Below, one piece after another: positions 18,301 to 26,176 of a stretch of 64,000 nt of DNA. Where the stretch lies: positions 1-64,000 of the forward strand of contig JALNYO010000018.1 in the NCBI GenBank assembly GCA_023229765.1, given 5' to 3'. This DNA comes from Syntrophales bacterium (lineage in GTDB: Bacteria; Desulfobacterota; Syntrophia; Syntrophales; UBA5619). Each line of letters opens with the position of its first letter. Position 1 is the first letter of the stretch. The notes beneath the pieces were generated by a model. It was not told the origin of the DNA, searched no databases, and was given only the letters and a program-made list of their open reading frames with translations. Made by a program: the position numbers and the translations under genes.

Positions 18301-20956
18301 GATTGCCGCCGGCGTCGAAACCAACGTGACGGAAAAACGCGGCAGTATCTTCGTGAGACCCGCAGACCAGATCGCGAACGAGGACCGTATCCTGATCCAG
18401 ACAGTCGCCCGCGCCATCATCAGCGACTCCCGAGGATCTCTTGCCGACCAGCTCAGCCGACAAAAGACTGTCGAGATGGCCGTGCCGCGCCTGACGCTGT
18501 CCCGGACTCACCGCGCCGCCGGCCCGGTTCTGGCCGCGCTTCCCCGCCCCGACCTGATTTTTTTCAATGGACTCGGCGGATTCACCCCCGATGGGCGGGA
18601 GTACGTCATTTCTACCGCGCCGGGCCAGACGACCCCGGCGCCGTGGGTGAATGTCCTGGCGAATCCAAATTTCGGCACGGTTCTGTCCGAAAGCGGCTCC
18701 GCCTACACCTGGGCCGAAAATGCCCACGAGTTTCGTCTGACCCCTTGGCACAACGACCCCGTAAGCGACACGAGCGGGGAGGCCTTTTACATCCGCGATG
18801 AAGAGCGCGGCGACTTCTGGTCCCCAATGTCGCTGCCTGCCCGCGGGATGACGCCGTACGTCGCCCGGCACGGATTCGGCTACAGCGTCTTCGAACACAC
18901 GGAGCGCAGCATCCGCTCCGAGGTGTGGGTTTATGTGGCCCCGGACGCGCCCGTCAAGTTCACAGTGCTGAAGATCAAAAACGAGTCGGGCCGTTTTCGG
19001 CAGCTCTCCGTCACGGGCTATGCAGAGTGGGTGCTGGGGGATTTGCGACCGAAATCGGCCATGCACGTGGCGACTGAAATTGACCCCGCAAGCGGGGGGC
19101 TCTTCGCGCGGAACCCATACAATACTGAATTTCCCGGCCGGACCGCTTTTTTCAACACGGACGGCGCGAAGCGGACAGTGAGCGGCGACCGGACGGAGTT
19201 TTTGGGACGTAACGGCACGCATGCAAGTCCGGCGGCGATGAGCCGGTCGCGGCTTTCCGGCCGCGTCGGGGCCTCTTTGGATCCCTGCGCCGCGATTCAG
19301 GTTTATGTTGGGCTTGCCGATGGCGAGGAGCGGGAGATCGTCTTCACGCTCGGTGCGGAGAAGGATTTCGCCGCCGCTCGGCGCCTGGCGAATCGTTTTC
19401 GGGGAGCGGCGGCGGCGCGGGAGGCGCTGGAAGCGGTGTGGCAGTACTGGAAACATACGCTCGGCGCCGTCCAGGTGGAAACGCCCGATGCTTCCCTCAA
19501 CGTGCTGGCCAACGGCTGGCTTTTGTATCAGACCCTGGCGTGTCGCCTCTGGGCGCGCAGCGGTTATTACCAGTCCGGAGGGGCCTTCGGTTTCCGCGAC
19601 CAGTTGCAGGATGTGATGGCCCTCATCCACACCGAACCGCGGCTTACCCGCGAGCATCTGCTCCTCTGCGCGTCCCGTCAGTTTTCCGAAGGGGACGTCC
19701 AGCACTGGTGGCACCCCCCCTCAGGCCGGGGCGTGCGGACCCACTGCTCGGATGATTACCTCTGGCTGCCACTGGCGACGTGCCGCTACGTCACGGCTAC
19801 CGGAGACACCGGCGTCCTCGACGCGTCCATTCCTTTCGTCCTGGGGCGTCCGGTCAATGCGGAGGAAGATTCGTATTACGATCTGCCCTCCCGTTCCGGG
19901 GAAACGGCCGGGCTCTATGAACACTGTGTGCGGGCGATTCAGAAGGGGCTCCGGTTCGGCGAACATGGATTGCCGCTCATCGGCTCCGGAGACTGGGACG
20001 ACGGCATGAACCTGGTGGGCGCCGAGGGAAAAGGCGAAAGCGTCTGGCTGGGGTTCTTTCTCTATGATGTTCTGACGTGGTTCGCCGGGTTGGCGCGCAC
20101 ACGCGGCGACATCTCCTTTGCCGACCGCTGTGAACTGGAAGCGGTGCAGTTGCGTCAGAATATAGAGAAAAATGGCTGGGATGGCAAGTGGTATCGCCGC
20201 GCCTACTTTGACGACGGCACGCCGCTGGGTTCTGCCGAAAACGCCGAATGCCAAATCTCTTCCATTTCACAGAGCTGGTCGGTTCTGTCCGGGGCAGGGG
20301 ATCCCGGCCGCTCCCGACTGGCCATGGAAGCGGTGGAGCGGCGGCTCGTGCGCCGGGAATACGGTCTGATCCAGCTCATCGATCCGCCCTTCGACAAGTC
20401 AATGCTGAATCCCGGCTACGTAAAAGGGTATGTGCCCGGTGTCAGGGAAAACGGCGGGCAGTACACGCATGCGGCGATCTGGGCGGCTATGGCTTTTGCC
20501 GCCCTGGGCGACGCCCCGCACGCCTGGGAACTGCTGACGATGATCAATCCTGTGAACCATGCCAAATCTCCCGAGGCTATTGCAACCTACAAAGTCGAGC
20601 CGTACGTCGTTGCGGCTGACGTTTATTCCGTGCAGCCGCACACCGGCAGGGGCGGCTGGACATGGTACACGGGTTCGGCTGGCTGGCTCTACCGGCTCGT
20701 TATGGAGTCGCTCCTCGGCTTGACCATCGAGGGGGACAGACTGAGTTTCGCACCGCTTCTTCCTGTGGATTGGGAGGGCTTCACGGTGCATTACCGTTAT
20801 CGGGAAACCGTTTACCACATCGCCGTCCTGTCCACGCCGGCCGTCGCTGGTCGGGCGGGGGTGACGGTTGACGGCGACTTGCGGACCGGGCAGTCAATTA
20901 CCCTCGTGGATGACCGCCGGGAACACTCGGTCGAGGTCCGAATATTTGAAAAATAG
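12311..20956 (+). CDS. ndvB: Cyclic beta-1,2-glucan synthase (GT84 / glycoamylase / GH94-like)
   Basis: About 2881 residues, the size of Brucella Cgs and rhizobial NdvB. It should polymerise UDP-glucose into beta-1,2-glucan, cyclise it at the inner membrane, and set ring size with its phosphorylase-like part. The N-terminus (1-415) is soluble. Membrane segments lie near 420-445, 450-483, 834-877 and 955-1005. A GT84-type domain has DxD (DTDTQLPRD, about 645) and a R-W-x5-Q-like RWIRGDWQLFRW (about 793). A glycoamylase-like domain carries GYNAIDVHQNYQYR (about 1435). Two GT36-associated repeats (about 1590-1840 and 2080-2340) precede a GH94-type catalytic region with GSGDWDDGMN (about 2557). 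GTG 12311 is chosen: GGAGA 8 nt upstream, just downstream of the terminator. Confidence 0.92.
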   Translation: MNVSNYKIGELLLRLKSHLRRDLGKKHDVDEPPLRAELFSADQMEQHGKKLASLHQLNPVHTPELLLARLAENEDILLGVRNLLTEAAKDNRRITPAGEWLLDNFYLIEEQIRIARRHLPKGYSRELPRLLNGPSADLPRVYDIALSTISHGDGRADPESLRRFVAAYQGITVLKLGELWAIPIMLRLALIENLRRIAARIATDRIDRNLADYWADRMTESAAKDPKNLILVIADMARSNPPLVSSFVAEMTRRLQGQGPALALPLTWIEQRLSEDGQAIKQLVDAETQQQAADQISMSNSIGSLRFLGAMDWREFVETMSAVNQILQEDPAALYGLMDFSTRDRYRHVIEKIAKFSRLSEGEIARLAIGLARKGEAEKGVANRTAHVGFYLIDQGAAELDSLAEVRWPPSEALRKWSRRRPFLLYGGAILLLTLSFLWILLNNAYNGGLREWPLLLTGVLLLLGASHLAIALVNWLATLLVMPQPLPRLDFSEGIPAQFRTLAVVPTMLASARNIAELIEAMEVRFLANRDDNLHFALLTDFRDAPAETLPEDEGLLRLVQTGIEGLNKKYRNLNGDSFFLFHRPRRWNPQDRIWMGYERKRGKLADLNALLRGDPEDGSGARFSLVVGDTAALTNVKYVITLDTDTQLPRDAARQFAGAMAHPLNRARYDDALGRISEGYGILQPRVAVSLTGLNRSRYAAMCGSDPGIDPYTRVVSDVYQDLFGEGSFIGKGIYDVDAFEAALKGRFPENRILSHDLIEGCYARAGLLSDVQLYEEHPSRYSADVSRRYRWIRGDWQLFRWLLPGVPGPTGQPQKNPLSNLSRWKILDNLRRSLVPAALTCLLLLAWTSLSPAWYWTLAVLGIILIPAVLTSLLDGLQKPAEVLFGQHLSVVLRSAGRRFAQAAFTFACLPYEAFFSMEAILRTAWRMLISHRKFLEWNPSGGPERNRGDLVGAFRTMFFAPALAAAAFIALTMFRSNSLGVAAPILLFWFLSPALAWWISRPLVRREARLTKEQTLFLRALSRKTWAFFETFVGPEDHWLPPDNFQEKPSPVVAHRTSPTNIGLALLANLSAYDFGYLLAGQLIERTQNAFQAMEALERYQGHFYNWYDTRSLKPLTPLYISSVDSGNLAGHLLTLRPGLLALPDQKITGPRLWEGLGDTLKVLADEAAVTPGMIPPVRLAKFTQLLEAALASPPATLVAVILCLEQLAASAAELIAEGEGLDTDPESSLRVWTRALAGQCQAALAELSFLVPGAAGPAPPADSGEWDGIPTLRQLAKLGGGAASQRAAERIETIEQLARQCGGLARSEYGFLFNKARKLLSIGYNVTEHKQDQSFYDLLASEARFSTFVAIAQGLLPQESWFALGRLLTTAGGEQILLSWSGSMFEYLMPLLVMPTYENTLLDQTMKAAVARQIEYGRQRGTPWGSSESGYNAIDVHQNYQYRAFGVPGLGLKRGLAEDLVIAPYASAMALMVAPEEACRNLERLAADGFGGRYGFYEAIDYTPSRLPRGQGSAVVRSFMTHHQGMSLLSLAFLLLDRPMQKRFESEPRFQATLLLLQERIPQSTAFYAHIADSSDNHRDLSPQATPIRVFSSPDSPIPEVQLLSNGRYHVMVTSAGGGYSRWKDLAVTRWREDSTCDSWGSFYYIRDVQSGEFWAASSQPTPQRADRYEAIFSEGRAEFRRLDHGIDTHTEIAVSPEDDIELRRITITNASGRKRTIDVTSYAEVVLASPAADALHPAFSNLFVQTEILHRERAIFCTRRPRSQGEPTPCLFHLMAVQCADLGEISYETDRLQFIGRGNTVANPRAMTDLSDLTGSEGSVLDPIVSIRCLITLEPDEKATLSIVTGVGETRAAALGLVEKYQDRRLADRVFDLAWTHSHVLLQQINATEADAQLYGRLAGSVIYANASMRADAGIILKNRRGQSGLWGYSISGDLPIVLLSIEDPANIELVRQLVQAHAYWSLKGLAVDLVIWNEDHAGYRQLLHDQIMGLIAAGVETNVTEKRGSIFVRPADQIANEDRILIQTVARAIISDSRGSLADQLSRQKTVEMAVPRLTLSRTHRAAGPVLAALPRPDLIFFNGLGGFTPDGREYVISTAPGQTTPAPWVNVLANPNFGTVLSESGSAYTWAENAHEFRLTPWHNDPVSDTSGEAFYIRDEERGDFWSPMSLPARGMTPYVARHGFGYSVFEHTERSIRSEVWVYVAPDAPVKFTVLKIKNESGRFRQLSVTGYAEWVLGDLRPKSAMHVATEIDPASGGLFARNPYNTEFPGRTAFFNTDGAKRTVSGDRTEFLGRNGTHASPAAMSRSRLSGRVGASLDPCAAIQVYVGLADGEEREIVFTLGAEKDFAAARRLANRFRGAAAAREALEAVWQYWKHTLGAVQVETPDASLNVLANGWLLYQTLACRLWARSGYYQSGGAFGFRDQLQDVMALIHTEPRLTREHLLLCASRQFSEGDVQHWWHPPSGRGVRTHCSDDYLWLPLATCRYVTATGDTGVLDASIPFVLGRPVNAEEDSYYDLPSRSGETAGLYEHCVRAIQKGLRFGEHGLPLIGSGDWDDGMNLVGAEGKGESVWLGFFLYDVLTWFAGLARTRGDISFADRCELEAVQLRQNIEKNGWDGKWYRRAYFDDGTPLGSAENAECQISSISQSWSVLSGAGDPGRSRLAMEAVERRLVRREYGLIQLIDPPFDKSMLNPGYVKGYVPGVRENGGQYTHAAIWAAMAFAALGDAPHAWELLTMINPVNHAKSPEAIATYKVEPYVVAADVYSVQPHTGRGGWTWYTGSAGWLYRLVMESLLGLTIEGDRLSFAPLLPVDWEGFTVHYRYRETVYHIAVLSTPAVAGRAGVTVDGDLRTGQSITLVDDRREHSVEVRIFEK

Positions 20957-20979
20957 AGCGTGACGGAGAGTGCCCATTT

Positions 20980-21143
20980 ATATGAAAATCCCCCCTTACC
21001 CCCCTTTAGCAAAGGGGGGAACAATGAAGTCCCTCTTTGCCAAAGAGGGGAACAATGAAGTCCCCCTTTAGCAAAGGGAGATAGAGGGGGATTTGAGGGG
21101 GATTTTCATGCTTCGTTGTGCCCGACACGGGCATGGGGGTTCT
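20980..21143. repeat. Palindromic repeat, family 2 copy b (expanded)
   Basis: An expanded copy: the CCCCTTT-GC-AAAGGGG core occurs three times in tandem with slight changes, joined by GAACAATGAAGTCCC. The common tail follows (GGGGATTTTCATGCTTCG, then TGCCCGACACGGGCATGGGGG). It lies 25 nt after the glucan synthase stop, where it could also slow or end transcription. Confidence 0.75.
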
Positions 21144-21303
21144 TTACAAAAGGAAAGCATGCGCTTGAAAAATATTTTCTCTTGTTATAGTCAATCACCT
21201 GCTTGTTTACTATGTGGGAATTTACCATTTCGGAAAGATTCTCTAAACGCGGTTTCGGGGGGTTATCCGAATGACTGCAAACCGGGAAAGGGGCGGTAAT
21301 GCT

Positions 21304-23433
21304 ATGAATGAGGCGCTGCATCGATGGACGTTCAGCCGCATTGGCGGTGTTGACCAGGTAGTTCTAAAGAGTGGGGACGATATTGCCTGTCTGCACGAGC
21401 TCGATCAGAAGCTTTGGGCGGTGCTTACCATGCCGGCCCGGCAGCATCTGATGCGCGATACCCTCGAACACCTCGATGCCGACCAGGATGGCAGAATCCG
21501 GGTGCCGGATATCCTCAAAACCATTGGGGAACTGAAGGCGGCGCTATCGTCTCTCGATATTCTCTTTGAGCAGACGGATAAAATCTCCACCGGTCAGGCA
21601 GCCGATGCAGAGCTGCGTCTGGCTATTGTCAATGTTAATGAAATCATTAGTGAAAAATCGCAAAACCTTCCCCCTGATTCCGGAAATACCCCTGTTCCCG
21701 GTCAGACTAACGACAGCAGCGCTGATCTCGTCGGCATCGGCAAGGCAATATCCTTGTTTTCCAAACTGCCGCTCAACGGCGATGGCGTGGTGGTTCCCGA
21801 ATCGACGAATGACATAGGCTTGCAGGCGCTTCTGCGGACGCTCATCGAGGCGGGCTATTCTGTCGCCGATGCAAGCGGCGCGCAAGGTCTGGATGCGGCC
21901 TGCAGCGAAAAATTTGTCTCGGATGCCAAGGCATATCTGGCGTGGGCCGAGGAGCTCGAGAGAAATCCGGAACTGCTGCCTGCCGGGGAAAAAAGCGGCG
22001 AGGCAGTTTCCCTTTTTAAGGAAATCCATCTTCAGCTTGATGAATATTTCCGGCGCTGCAAGCTTCTGGCGATGGCGGATGCGAAGGCGACGACGAAGGA
22101 ACTGGAGGCGGCTTTTTCGGCTGTTCTCTCGCAAACGGTTTCCCCTGATTCAGAGGCACTGAAGGCCCTTCCGGTTGCTTTTCCCAACAGTGACGGGATA
22201 TTGCATCTCGACGGACCGCTGCATCCGGAATATGAAAAAACTCTGCGCGCCTTCTTCGCCCTTGTCGAACTGGATAACGAACTGACATCGGCAAAGTGGG
22301 AGGCGGTAAAAGCCCGGTTTGCATCATATCAAGCGTGGTTGAGCGCAAAGCCGATCGTCAATGCGGAGGCGCTGGGCGCCGCAACCCTCTCAGCCATTGT
22401 TTATAGCGGTGATCTTGTGAAAATTGAGGCATTGATAGAAGCGGACAAAAAGATGGCTGATGTTGCCTTGCAACTGCAGAGATTGCGACAGGTCGCCCTT
22501 TTAAAACGCGATTTCTTGCGGATTCTGAAGAACTTTGTAAATCTGGATGAGTTCTATCTGAACAAACGGGGCATTTTTCAATCGGGGCGGCTTTTTCTCG
22601 ATAGCCGGGAACTGGAGCTTTGCATGGATGTTACCAACGCTGCCGCCCATGCCGCAACCGCCGGTCTTTCCTCGATGTATCTTATCTATTGCGATCTGAC
22701 CAAAAAGGATGGCACGAAGAAATCAGTCATGTCAGCATTTACCGCCGGGGATGCCGGCGACATTTTTGTCGGCCGGAACGGCATTTTTTACGACGCCGAA
22801 AATAACGACTGGGATGCGGTGATAACGAAGGTTGTCGTGCAGCCGATCAGCATCAGGGAGGCCTTCTTCAGCCCCTACAAGTGGTTTGTGCGCACAGTTG
22901 AAGGGTTCGCTATGAAGCGGGCCGCGGCTGCCGAGGCGGAATCGCTGAACAAGATGAAGGATTCTGCCGGTGCAGCGGCCTCTACTAAAGGCGGCGCTGA
23001 GGCCAAGGCCGGTCTGCCGGCGGCCGCGAAAAAGATCGATGTCGGCACAGTTGCGGCAATCGGCGTCGCTTTGGGCAGCATCGGGGCCATGGTGACCGGT
23101 TCACTCGGCATCTTCTTCGGGATGGGCGTCTGGATGCCGGTGGGCATTATTGGTGTGATCCTGTTAATTTCCGGCCCGTCAATGATTCTTGCCTACATGA
23201 AACTCCGGCGGCGCAATATCGGCCCGCTCCTGAATGCGGAGGGGTGGGCGGTAAACGGCAAGTTAAAGATCAACGTTCCCTTCGGTGGAACGCTCAGTCA
23301 CCTCTCGGCGCTTCCGTCGGGGTCGTCCCGGCAGTTCAATGACCCCTTTGCCGAAAAAAAAAGTCATTGGCGATTGTACGTTTGTGCAGTTTTGCTGATC
23401 GCCCTGGTCTTGATTTTATATCTTACCCGGTAA
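21304..23433 (+). CDS. EF-hand-containing membrane protein of unknown function
   Basis: About 709 residues. The opening RWTFSRIGGVDQVVLKSG and a following LDQKLWAVL segment resemble a large uncharacterised bacterial family I recognise only as hypothetical. One canonical EF-hand loop, DADQDGRIRVPD, sits at about 58-69 with acidic residues at positions 1, 3, 5 and 12, so calcium binding is plausible. The middle is helical. Near the C-terminus there are two hydrophobic hairpin segments (about 579-634, Gly-rich) and a last membrane helix (688-709). An Ala/Lys-rich linker lies near 555-575. ATG 21304 follows AAGGGG by 10 nt; ATG 21271 is an alternative. Monocistronic. No enzymatic motif seen. Confidence 0.65.
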   Translation: MNEALHRWTFSRIGGVDQVVLKSGDDIACLHELDQKLWAVLTMPARQHLMRDTLEHLDADQDGRIRVPDILKTIGELKAALSSLDILFEQTDKISTGQAADAELRLAIVNVNEIISEKSQNLPPDSGNTPVPGQTNDSSADLVGIGKAISLFSKLPLNGDGVVVPESTNDIGLQALLRTLIEAGYSVADASGAQGLDAACSEKFVSDAKAYLAWAEELERNPELLPAGEKSGEAVSLFKEIHLQLDEYFRRCKLLAMADAKATTKELEAAFSAVLSQTVSPDSEALKALPVAFPNSDGILHLDGPLHPEYEKTLRAFFALVELDNELTSAKWEAVKARFASYQAWLSAKPIVNAEALGAATLSAIVYSGDLVKIEALIEADKKMADVALQLQRLRQVALLKRDFLRILKNFVNLDEFYLNKRGIFQSGRLFLDSRELELCMDVTNAAAHAATAGLSSMYLIYCDLTKKDGTKKSVMSAFTAGDAGDIFVGRNGIFYDAENNDWDAVITKVVVQPISIREAFFSPYKWFVRTVEGFAMKRAAAAEAESLNKMKDSAGAAASTKGGAEAKAGLPAAAKKIDVGTVAAIGVALGSIGAMVTGSLGIFFGMGVWMPVGIIGVILLISGPSMILAYMKLRRRNIGPLLNAEGWAVNGKLKINVPFGGTLSHLSALPSGSSRQFNDPFAEKKSHWRLYVCAVLLIALVLILYLTR

Positions 23434-23534
23434 TTTGCTTTGTGAAGCCGCTTTCATAAGATCAACGAGTACCTATTATGATACTTTTGGCGAGCCTGTA
23501 TCTGAATTCGCGCATAGCCGGAACATCCCATTGG

Positions 23535-23706
23535 AGGTAATTGCAAAACTCCGTGTCATGCCCGAAAGCGGAGCTTAATGTACACAATGCTTTTGTCGGG
23601 CATCCATGATTTAAAATAGTTAAAAACTGGATTATGAACATTAAACTTCATTTTCCCGCCCAGAAGCGTCGCGGGAATGACAGCGTTGGGAGTTTTGCAA
23701 TTGGCT
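23535..23706. repeat. Family 1 element with terminal inverted repeats
   Basis: Ends AGGTAATTGCAAAACT (left) and AGTTTTGCAATTGGCT (right) are near-perfect inverted repeats. Inside are the ATGAACATTAAACTTC tag and the CCCGCCCAGAAGCGTCGCGGG palindrome. No ORF inside. It ends 12 nt past the MaoC gene stop. Confidence 0.75.
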
Positions 23707-23718
23707 CATTGGTATGCT

Positions 23719-24105
23719 TTACGCATCGATCTCGGCTTCGACTTTCTGGAGCACTTCCGACCCGTTCTGGTTTACGACCTGGATGGAAAGCTTAGCGCGG
23801 CCCGCCTGCACGCCTGTCACGGCTCCCTCAACGGAAATCGTATCTTCCATCATGACCGGGGCGCTGAAGCGGCACTTTATTTTTTTCAGCCGGCCAGGGT
23901 CGCCGGTCCAATCGGTAACGACTTTCGCCGCGAAGGCCAGCGTGCATAGGCCTTGGAGAATCGACCCTCCCAGCCCCACCATCTTTCCAAACTCGGGATC
24001 GATATGGATCGGGTTGAAATCGCCCGAGGCGCCGGCGTAGTATATTGACCGGTATCTATCGACCTTCTCGCTGCCGGTGAATGTTTGTCCTTTTTCAACT
24101 GTCAT
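23719..24105 (-). CDS. MaoC-fold (R)-hydratase
   Basis: 128 residues, a single hot-dog domain. The hydratase-2 motif YYAGASGDFNPIHID (about residues 22-36) carries the Asp/His catalytic pair expected of (R)-specific enoyl-CoA hydratases. It probably pairs with the FAS1-like hot-dog protein encoded just upstream (24289-24726), as HadAB and ChsH1/ChsH2 do, to hydrate a bulky enoyl-CoA. The start at ATG 24105 has GGAG 7 nt upstream; the longer frame begins inside a family-2 repeat and is rejected. Last gene of the minus-strand cluster. Confidence 0.85.
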   Translation of the reverse strand: MTVEKGQTFTGSEKVDRYRSIYYAGASGDFNPIHIDPEFGKMVGLGGSILQGLCTLAFAAKVVTDWTGDPGRLKKIKCRFSAPVMMEDTISVEGAVTGVQAGRAKLSIQVVNQNGSEVLQKVEAEIDA

Positions 24106-24123
24106 CGTGAGTCTCCTGTTTGT

Positions 24124-24213
24124 ATGAAAATTCCCCCATCCCCCCTTTGCCAAAGGGGGGCAAGGGGGGATTTTCATGCTTCGTTGTGCCCGCTTCGGGC
24201 ATGGGGGTTTTTA
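24124..24213. repeat. Palindromic repeat, family 2 copy c
   Basis: ATGAAAATTCCCCC arm, CCCCTTTGCCAAAGGGG core and the GATTTTCATGCTTCGTTGTG tail, then a GCCCGCTTCGGGC hairpin. It sits between the two MaoC-type genes, 18 nt upstream of the second gene's start codon. Confidence 0.75.
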
Positions 24214-24288
24214 TGGGTGTCAAACCTGCACTTTTTACGTTTTCTCGCGTAGTTATCCCGTCGTTGTCAATTGTGTAGGTCTAATGCT

Positions 24289-24726
24289 TTAGTGCCTGGC
24301 GACAAAGGTATATATCCCCCGGCATACCTCTTGGCCGCGCTGGTTTGTTGATTTGACCTCGATCGCAATGACATCCAGCTTTTCCTTGTTTTTGATGGCG
24401 ACAATCCTGGCGCTGCTGGTGATGCAATCGCCCGCCTTGATAACCTCCAGAAATTCCAGCTCCTGCTCGCCGTGGACGATCATCGGCATGTTCAGGTTCA
24501 GATCCTTGTCCAGGAAAACGGGCTCGATCAGGTACGCGCCAATGACAACCGCGAAGGTGGGAGGCGCGATAATCGCGCCGTATTTGGATTTTTTGGCGAA
24601 ATCGTCATCGAGATAATGGGGATCGAGATTCTTGATCGCCTTGGCGTACTCCTTGATTTTTTCCTTTCCCACCTCGTATGTGTAAGCCGGATATGTTTTG
24701 CCGATGAATTTGGTATCTATTGACAT
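24289..24726 (-). CDS. FAS1-like / MaoC N-type dehydratase subunit
   Basis: 145 residues, hot-dog fold of the HadA/MaoC_dehydrat_N class: an N-terminal SIDTKFIGKTYPAYTYEVG segment, then APPTFAVVIGAYLIEP, and a late strand HGEQELEFLEVIKAGD. Such subunits bind the acyl chain and pair with a catalytic MaoC subunit, here probably the product of 23719-24105. GGGAGAG lies 6 nt before the ATG. It belongs to the acyl-CoA catabolic cluster downstream of two acyl-CoA dehydrogenases. Confidence 0.85.
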   Translation of the reverse strand: MSIDTKFIGKTYPAYTYEVGKEKIKEYAKAIKNLDPHYLDDDFAKKSKYGAIIAPPTFAVVIGAYLIEPVFLDKDLNLNMPMIVHGEQELEFLEVIKAGDCITSSARIVAIKNKEKLDVIAIEVKSTNQRGQEVCRGIYTFVARH

Positions 24727-24785
24727 AGTTATCTCTCCCTGTTCCTGTCATCCCCGAAGTCCGGGCGACAACACAATTTTACCTT

Positions 24786-25958
24786 TTAAGCTGAATACTT
24801 GCGGATAAGATCCTTGGCGATCAGCACCCGCTGTATTTCCGAAGTTCCCTCGCCGATCTCTCCCAGTTTGGCATCGCGGTAGAGACGCTCCACCGGAAAC
24901 TCCTTGATATAGCCGTAACCGCCATGAACCTGCACCGCCATGCTGGAGATCTGCGTGGCGGCCTCGGAAGCCCAAACCTTCGCCACCGACGCCAGCACCG
25001 CGGAGTCCGGCTGATTCGTCTCCTTGGCCCAGGCGGCCTGGTAAATGAGGAGCCTGGCCGTATCGGACATGATCATCATGTCCGCAATCTTGAAGGCGAT
25101 TTCCTGAAAGCGGTTGATCGGCTTGCCGAAGGCCTTGCGCTCCTTGGAATACTTGTTCGCGTGTTCCAGGCACTTGGCCGCGATTCCCAGACAGACAGTC
25201 GCCATGCCGATCCGACCGTATTCGAGGGTCTGCATCGCCTGGATAAAACCATTGCCCGCCACGCCGAGCACCGCGCTCTCCGGGACCTCGCAATCCATCA
25301 GGACCAGTTCGGCAGTGGGGGAGCCGCGGAAGCCCATTTTATCGAACGGCTTGCCCGCTGAAAATCCCGGGGTGTCGCGATCTACAAGAAAGCAGGTAAC
25401 GCCGGCCGCCGGTCCCTTCTCTTTGTCGTTATAGGCGAAGATCAGCGCCACATCGGCGATCGTCGCGTTGGTGATGAAGATCTTGGTTCCATTGAGGATC
25501 CACCTGTCGCCCTTTTTCACAGCGGTTGTCCTTATGGAAGCAGCATCCGAGCCGGCTTCCGGTTCGGTAAGGCCAAAGCAGCCGATGAGATCGCCCTTGA
25601 TGATGCCGGGAAGGTATTTTTCTTTCTGCGCAGCAGTGCCGAACAGCCTAAGCGGCATGCCGAAGAGGCCGCTGGAGGCGCCGCAGGATAAAAACGTGGA
25701 GGCGCAGGCGGCAGCCACCGCTTCTCCTGCGATCGCCTGACTGATCAAATCGAGATTTGTACCGCCGTAAGCCTCTTCGTGGCCGATCCCCAGATAGCCG
25801 ATGCCCGCCATCATTTTGATGTTTTCCTTCATCAGCCTGCCCGCTTCTTCATGCGCAGCTCTATCAAGAATTTCAGCGCGCGGTTCTATTTCCTTCGTGC
25901 AGAACTTCGTAAAATTGTCCTTTATGGATAACTGTTCCGGGGTCAAATCATAGTTCAT
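24786..25958 (-). CDS. Acyl-CoA dehydrogenase (catalytic Glu present)
   Basis: About 390 residues, FAD enzyme oxidising an acyl-CoA to the enoyl-CoA. Signatures GCFGLTEPEAGSDAAS (FAD/substrate loop), KERKAFGKPINRFQ, and a C-terminal QVHGGYGYIKEFPVER are present. The usual catalytic base is visible in IGEGTSEIQR (Glu about residue 370). ATG 25958 follows AAGGAG by 8 nt; the longer frame enters the flanking repeat. Separated by a 172-bp family-1 element from the paralogous dehydrogenase upstream. Electrons would go to an ETF not encoded in this window. Confidence 0.93.
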   Translation of the reverse strand: MNYDLTPEQLSIKDNFTKFCTKEIEPRAEILDRAAHEEAGRLMKENIKMMAGIGYLGIGHEEAYGGTNLDLISQAIAGEAVAAACASTFLSCGASSGLFGMPLRLFGTAAQKEKYLPGIIKGDLIGCFGLTEPEAGSDAASIRTTAVKKGDRWILNGTKIFITNATIADVALIFAYNDKEKGPAAGVTCFLVDRDTPGFSAGKPFDKMGFRGSPTAELVLMDCEVPESAVLGVAGNGFIQAMQTLEYGRIGMATVCLGIAAKCLEHANKYSKERKAFGKPINRFQEIAFKIADMMIMSDTARLLIYQAAWAKETNQPDSAVLASVAKVWASEAATQISSMAVQVHGGYGYIKEFPVERLYRDAKLGEIGEGTSEIQRVLIAKDLIRKYSA

Positions 25959-25973
25959 GATATTATTCTCCTT

Positions 25974-26145
25974 AGGTAATTGCAAAACTCCCCATTCTTG
26001 TCATTCCCGCAACGATTCTGAGCGGGAATCTGGTTCTAACTGCTTGAAAAACCATATTATGAACATTAAGCTTCGCTTTCCCGATAGAGACATTATGAAC
26101 ATTAAGCTTCGCTTTCGGGAATGACAAATGGTTTTTCAATTGCCT
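25974..26145. repeat. Family 1 element with terminal inverted repeats
   Basis: Ends AGGTAATTGCAAAAC and GTTTTTCAATTGCCT are imperfect inverted repeats. Two ATGAACATTAAGCTTCGC tags lie inside, with CATTCCCGCAACGATTCTGAGCGGGAA-like palindromes (trimmed description: CATTCCCG...CGGGAAT). It is inserted between two acyl-CoA dehydrogenase genes. Confidence 0.75.
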
Positions 26146-26176
26146 CTCCTGTCTAATTATTCTGCTTCCGGGCGTG

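Noticed and set aside
17816..19714. 632-codon minus-strand ORF inside the glucan synthase gene
   Set aside because: Shadow frame; no recognisable domain, random-like composition.
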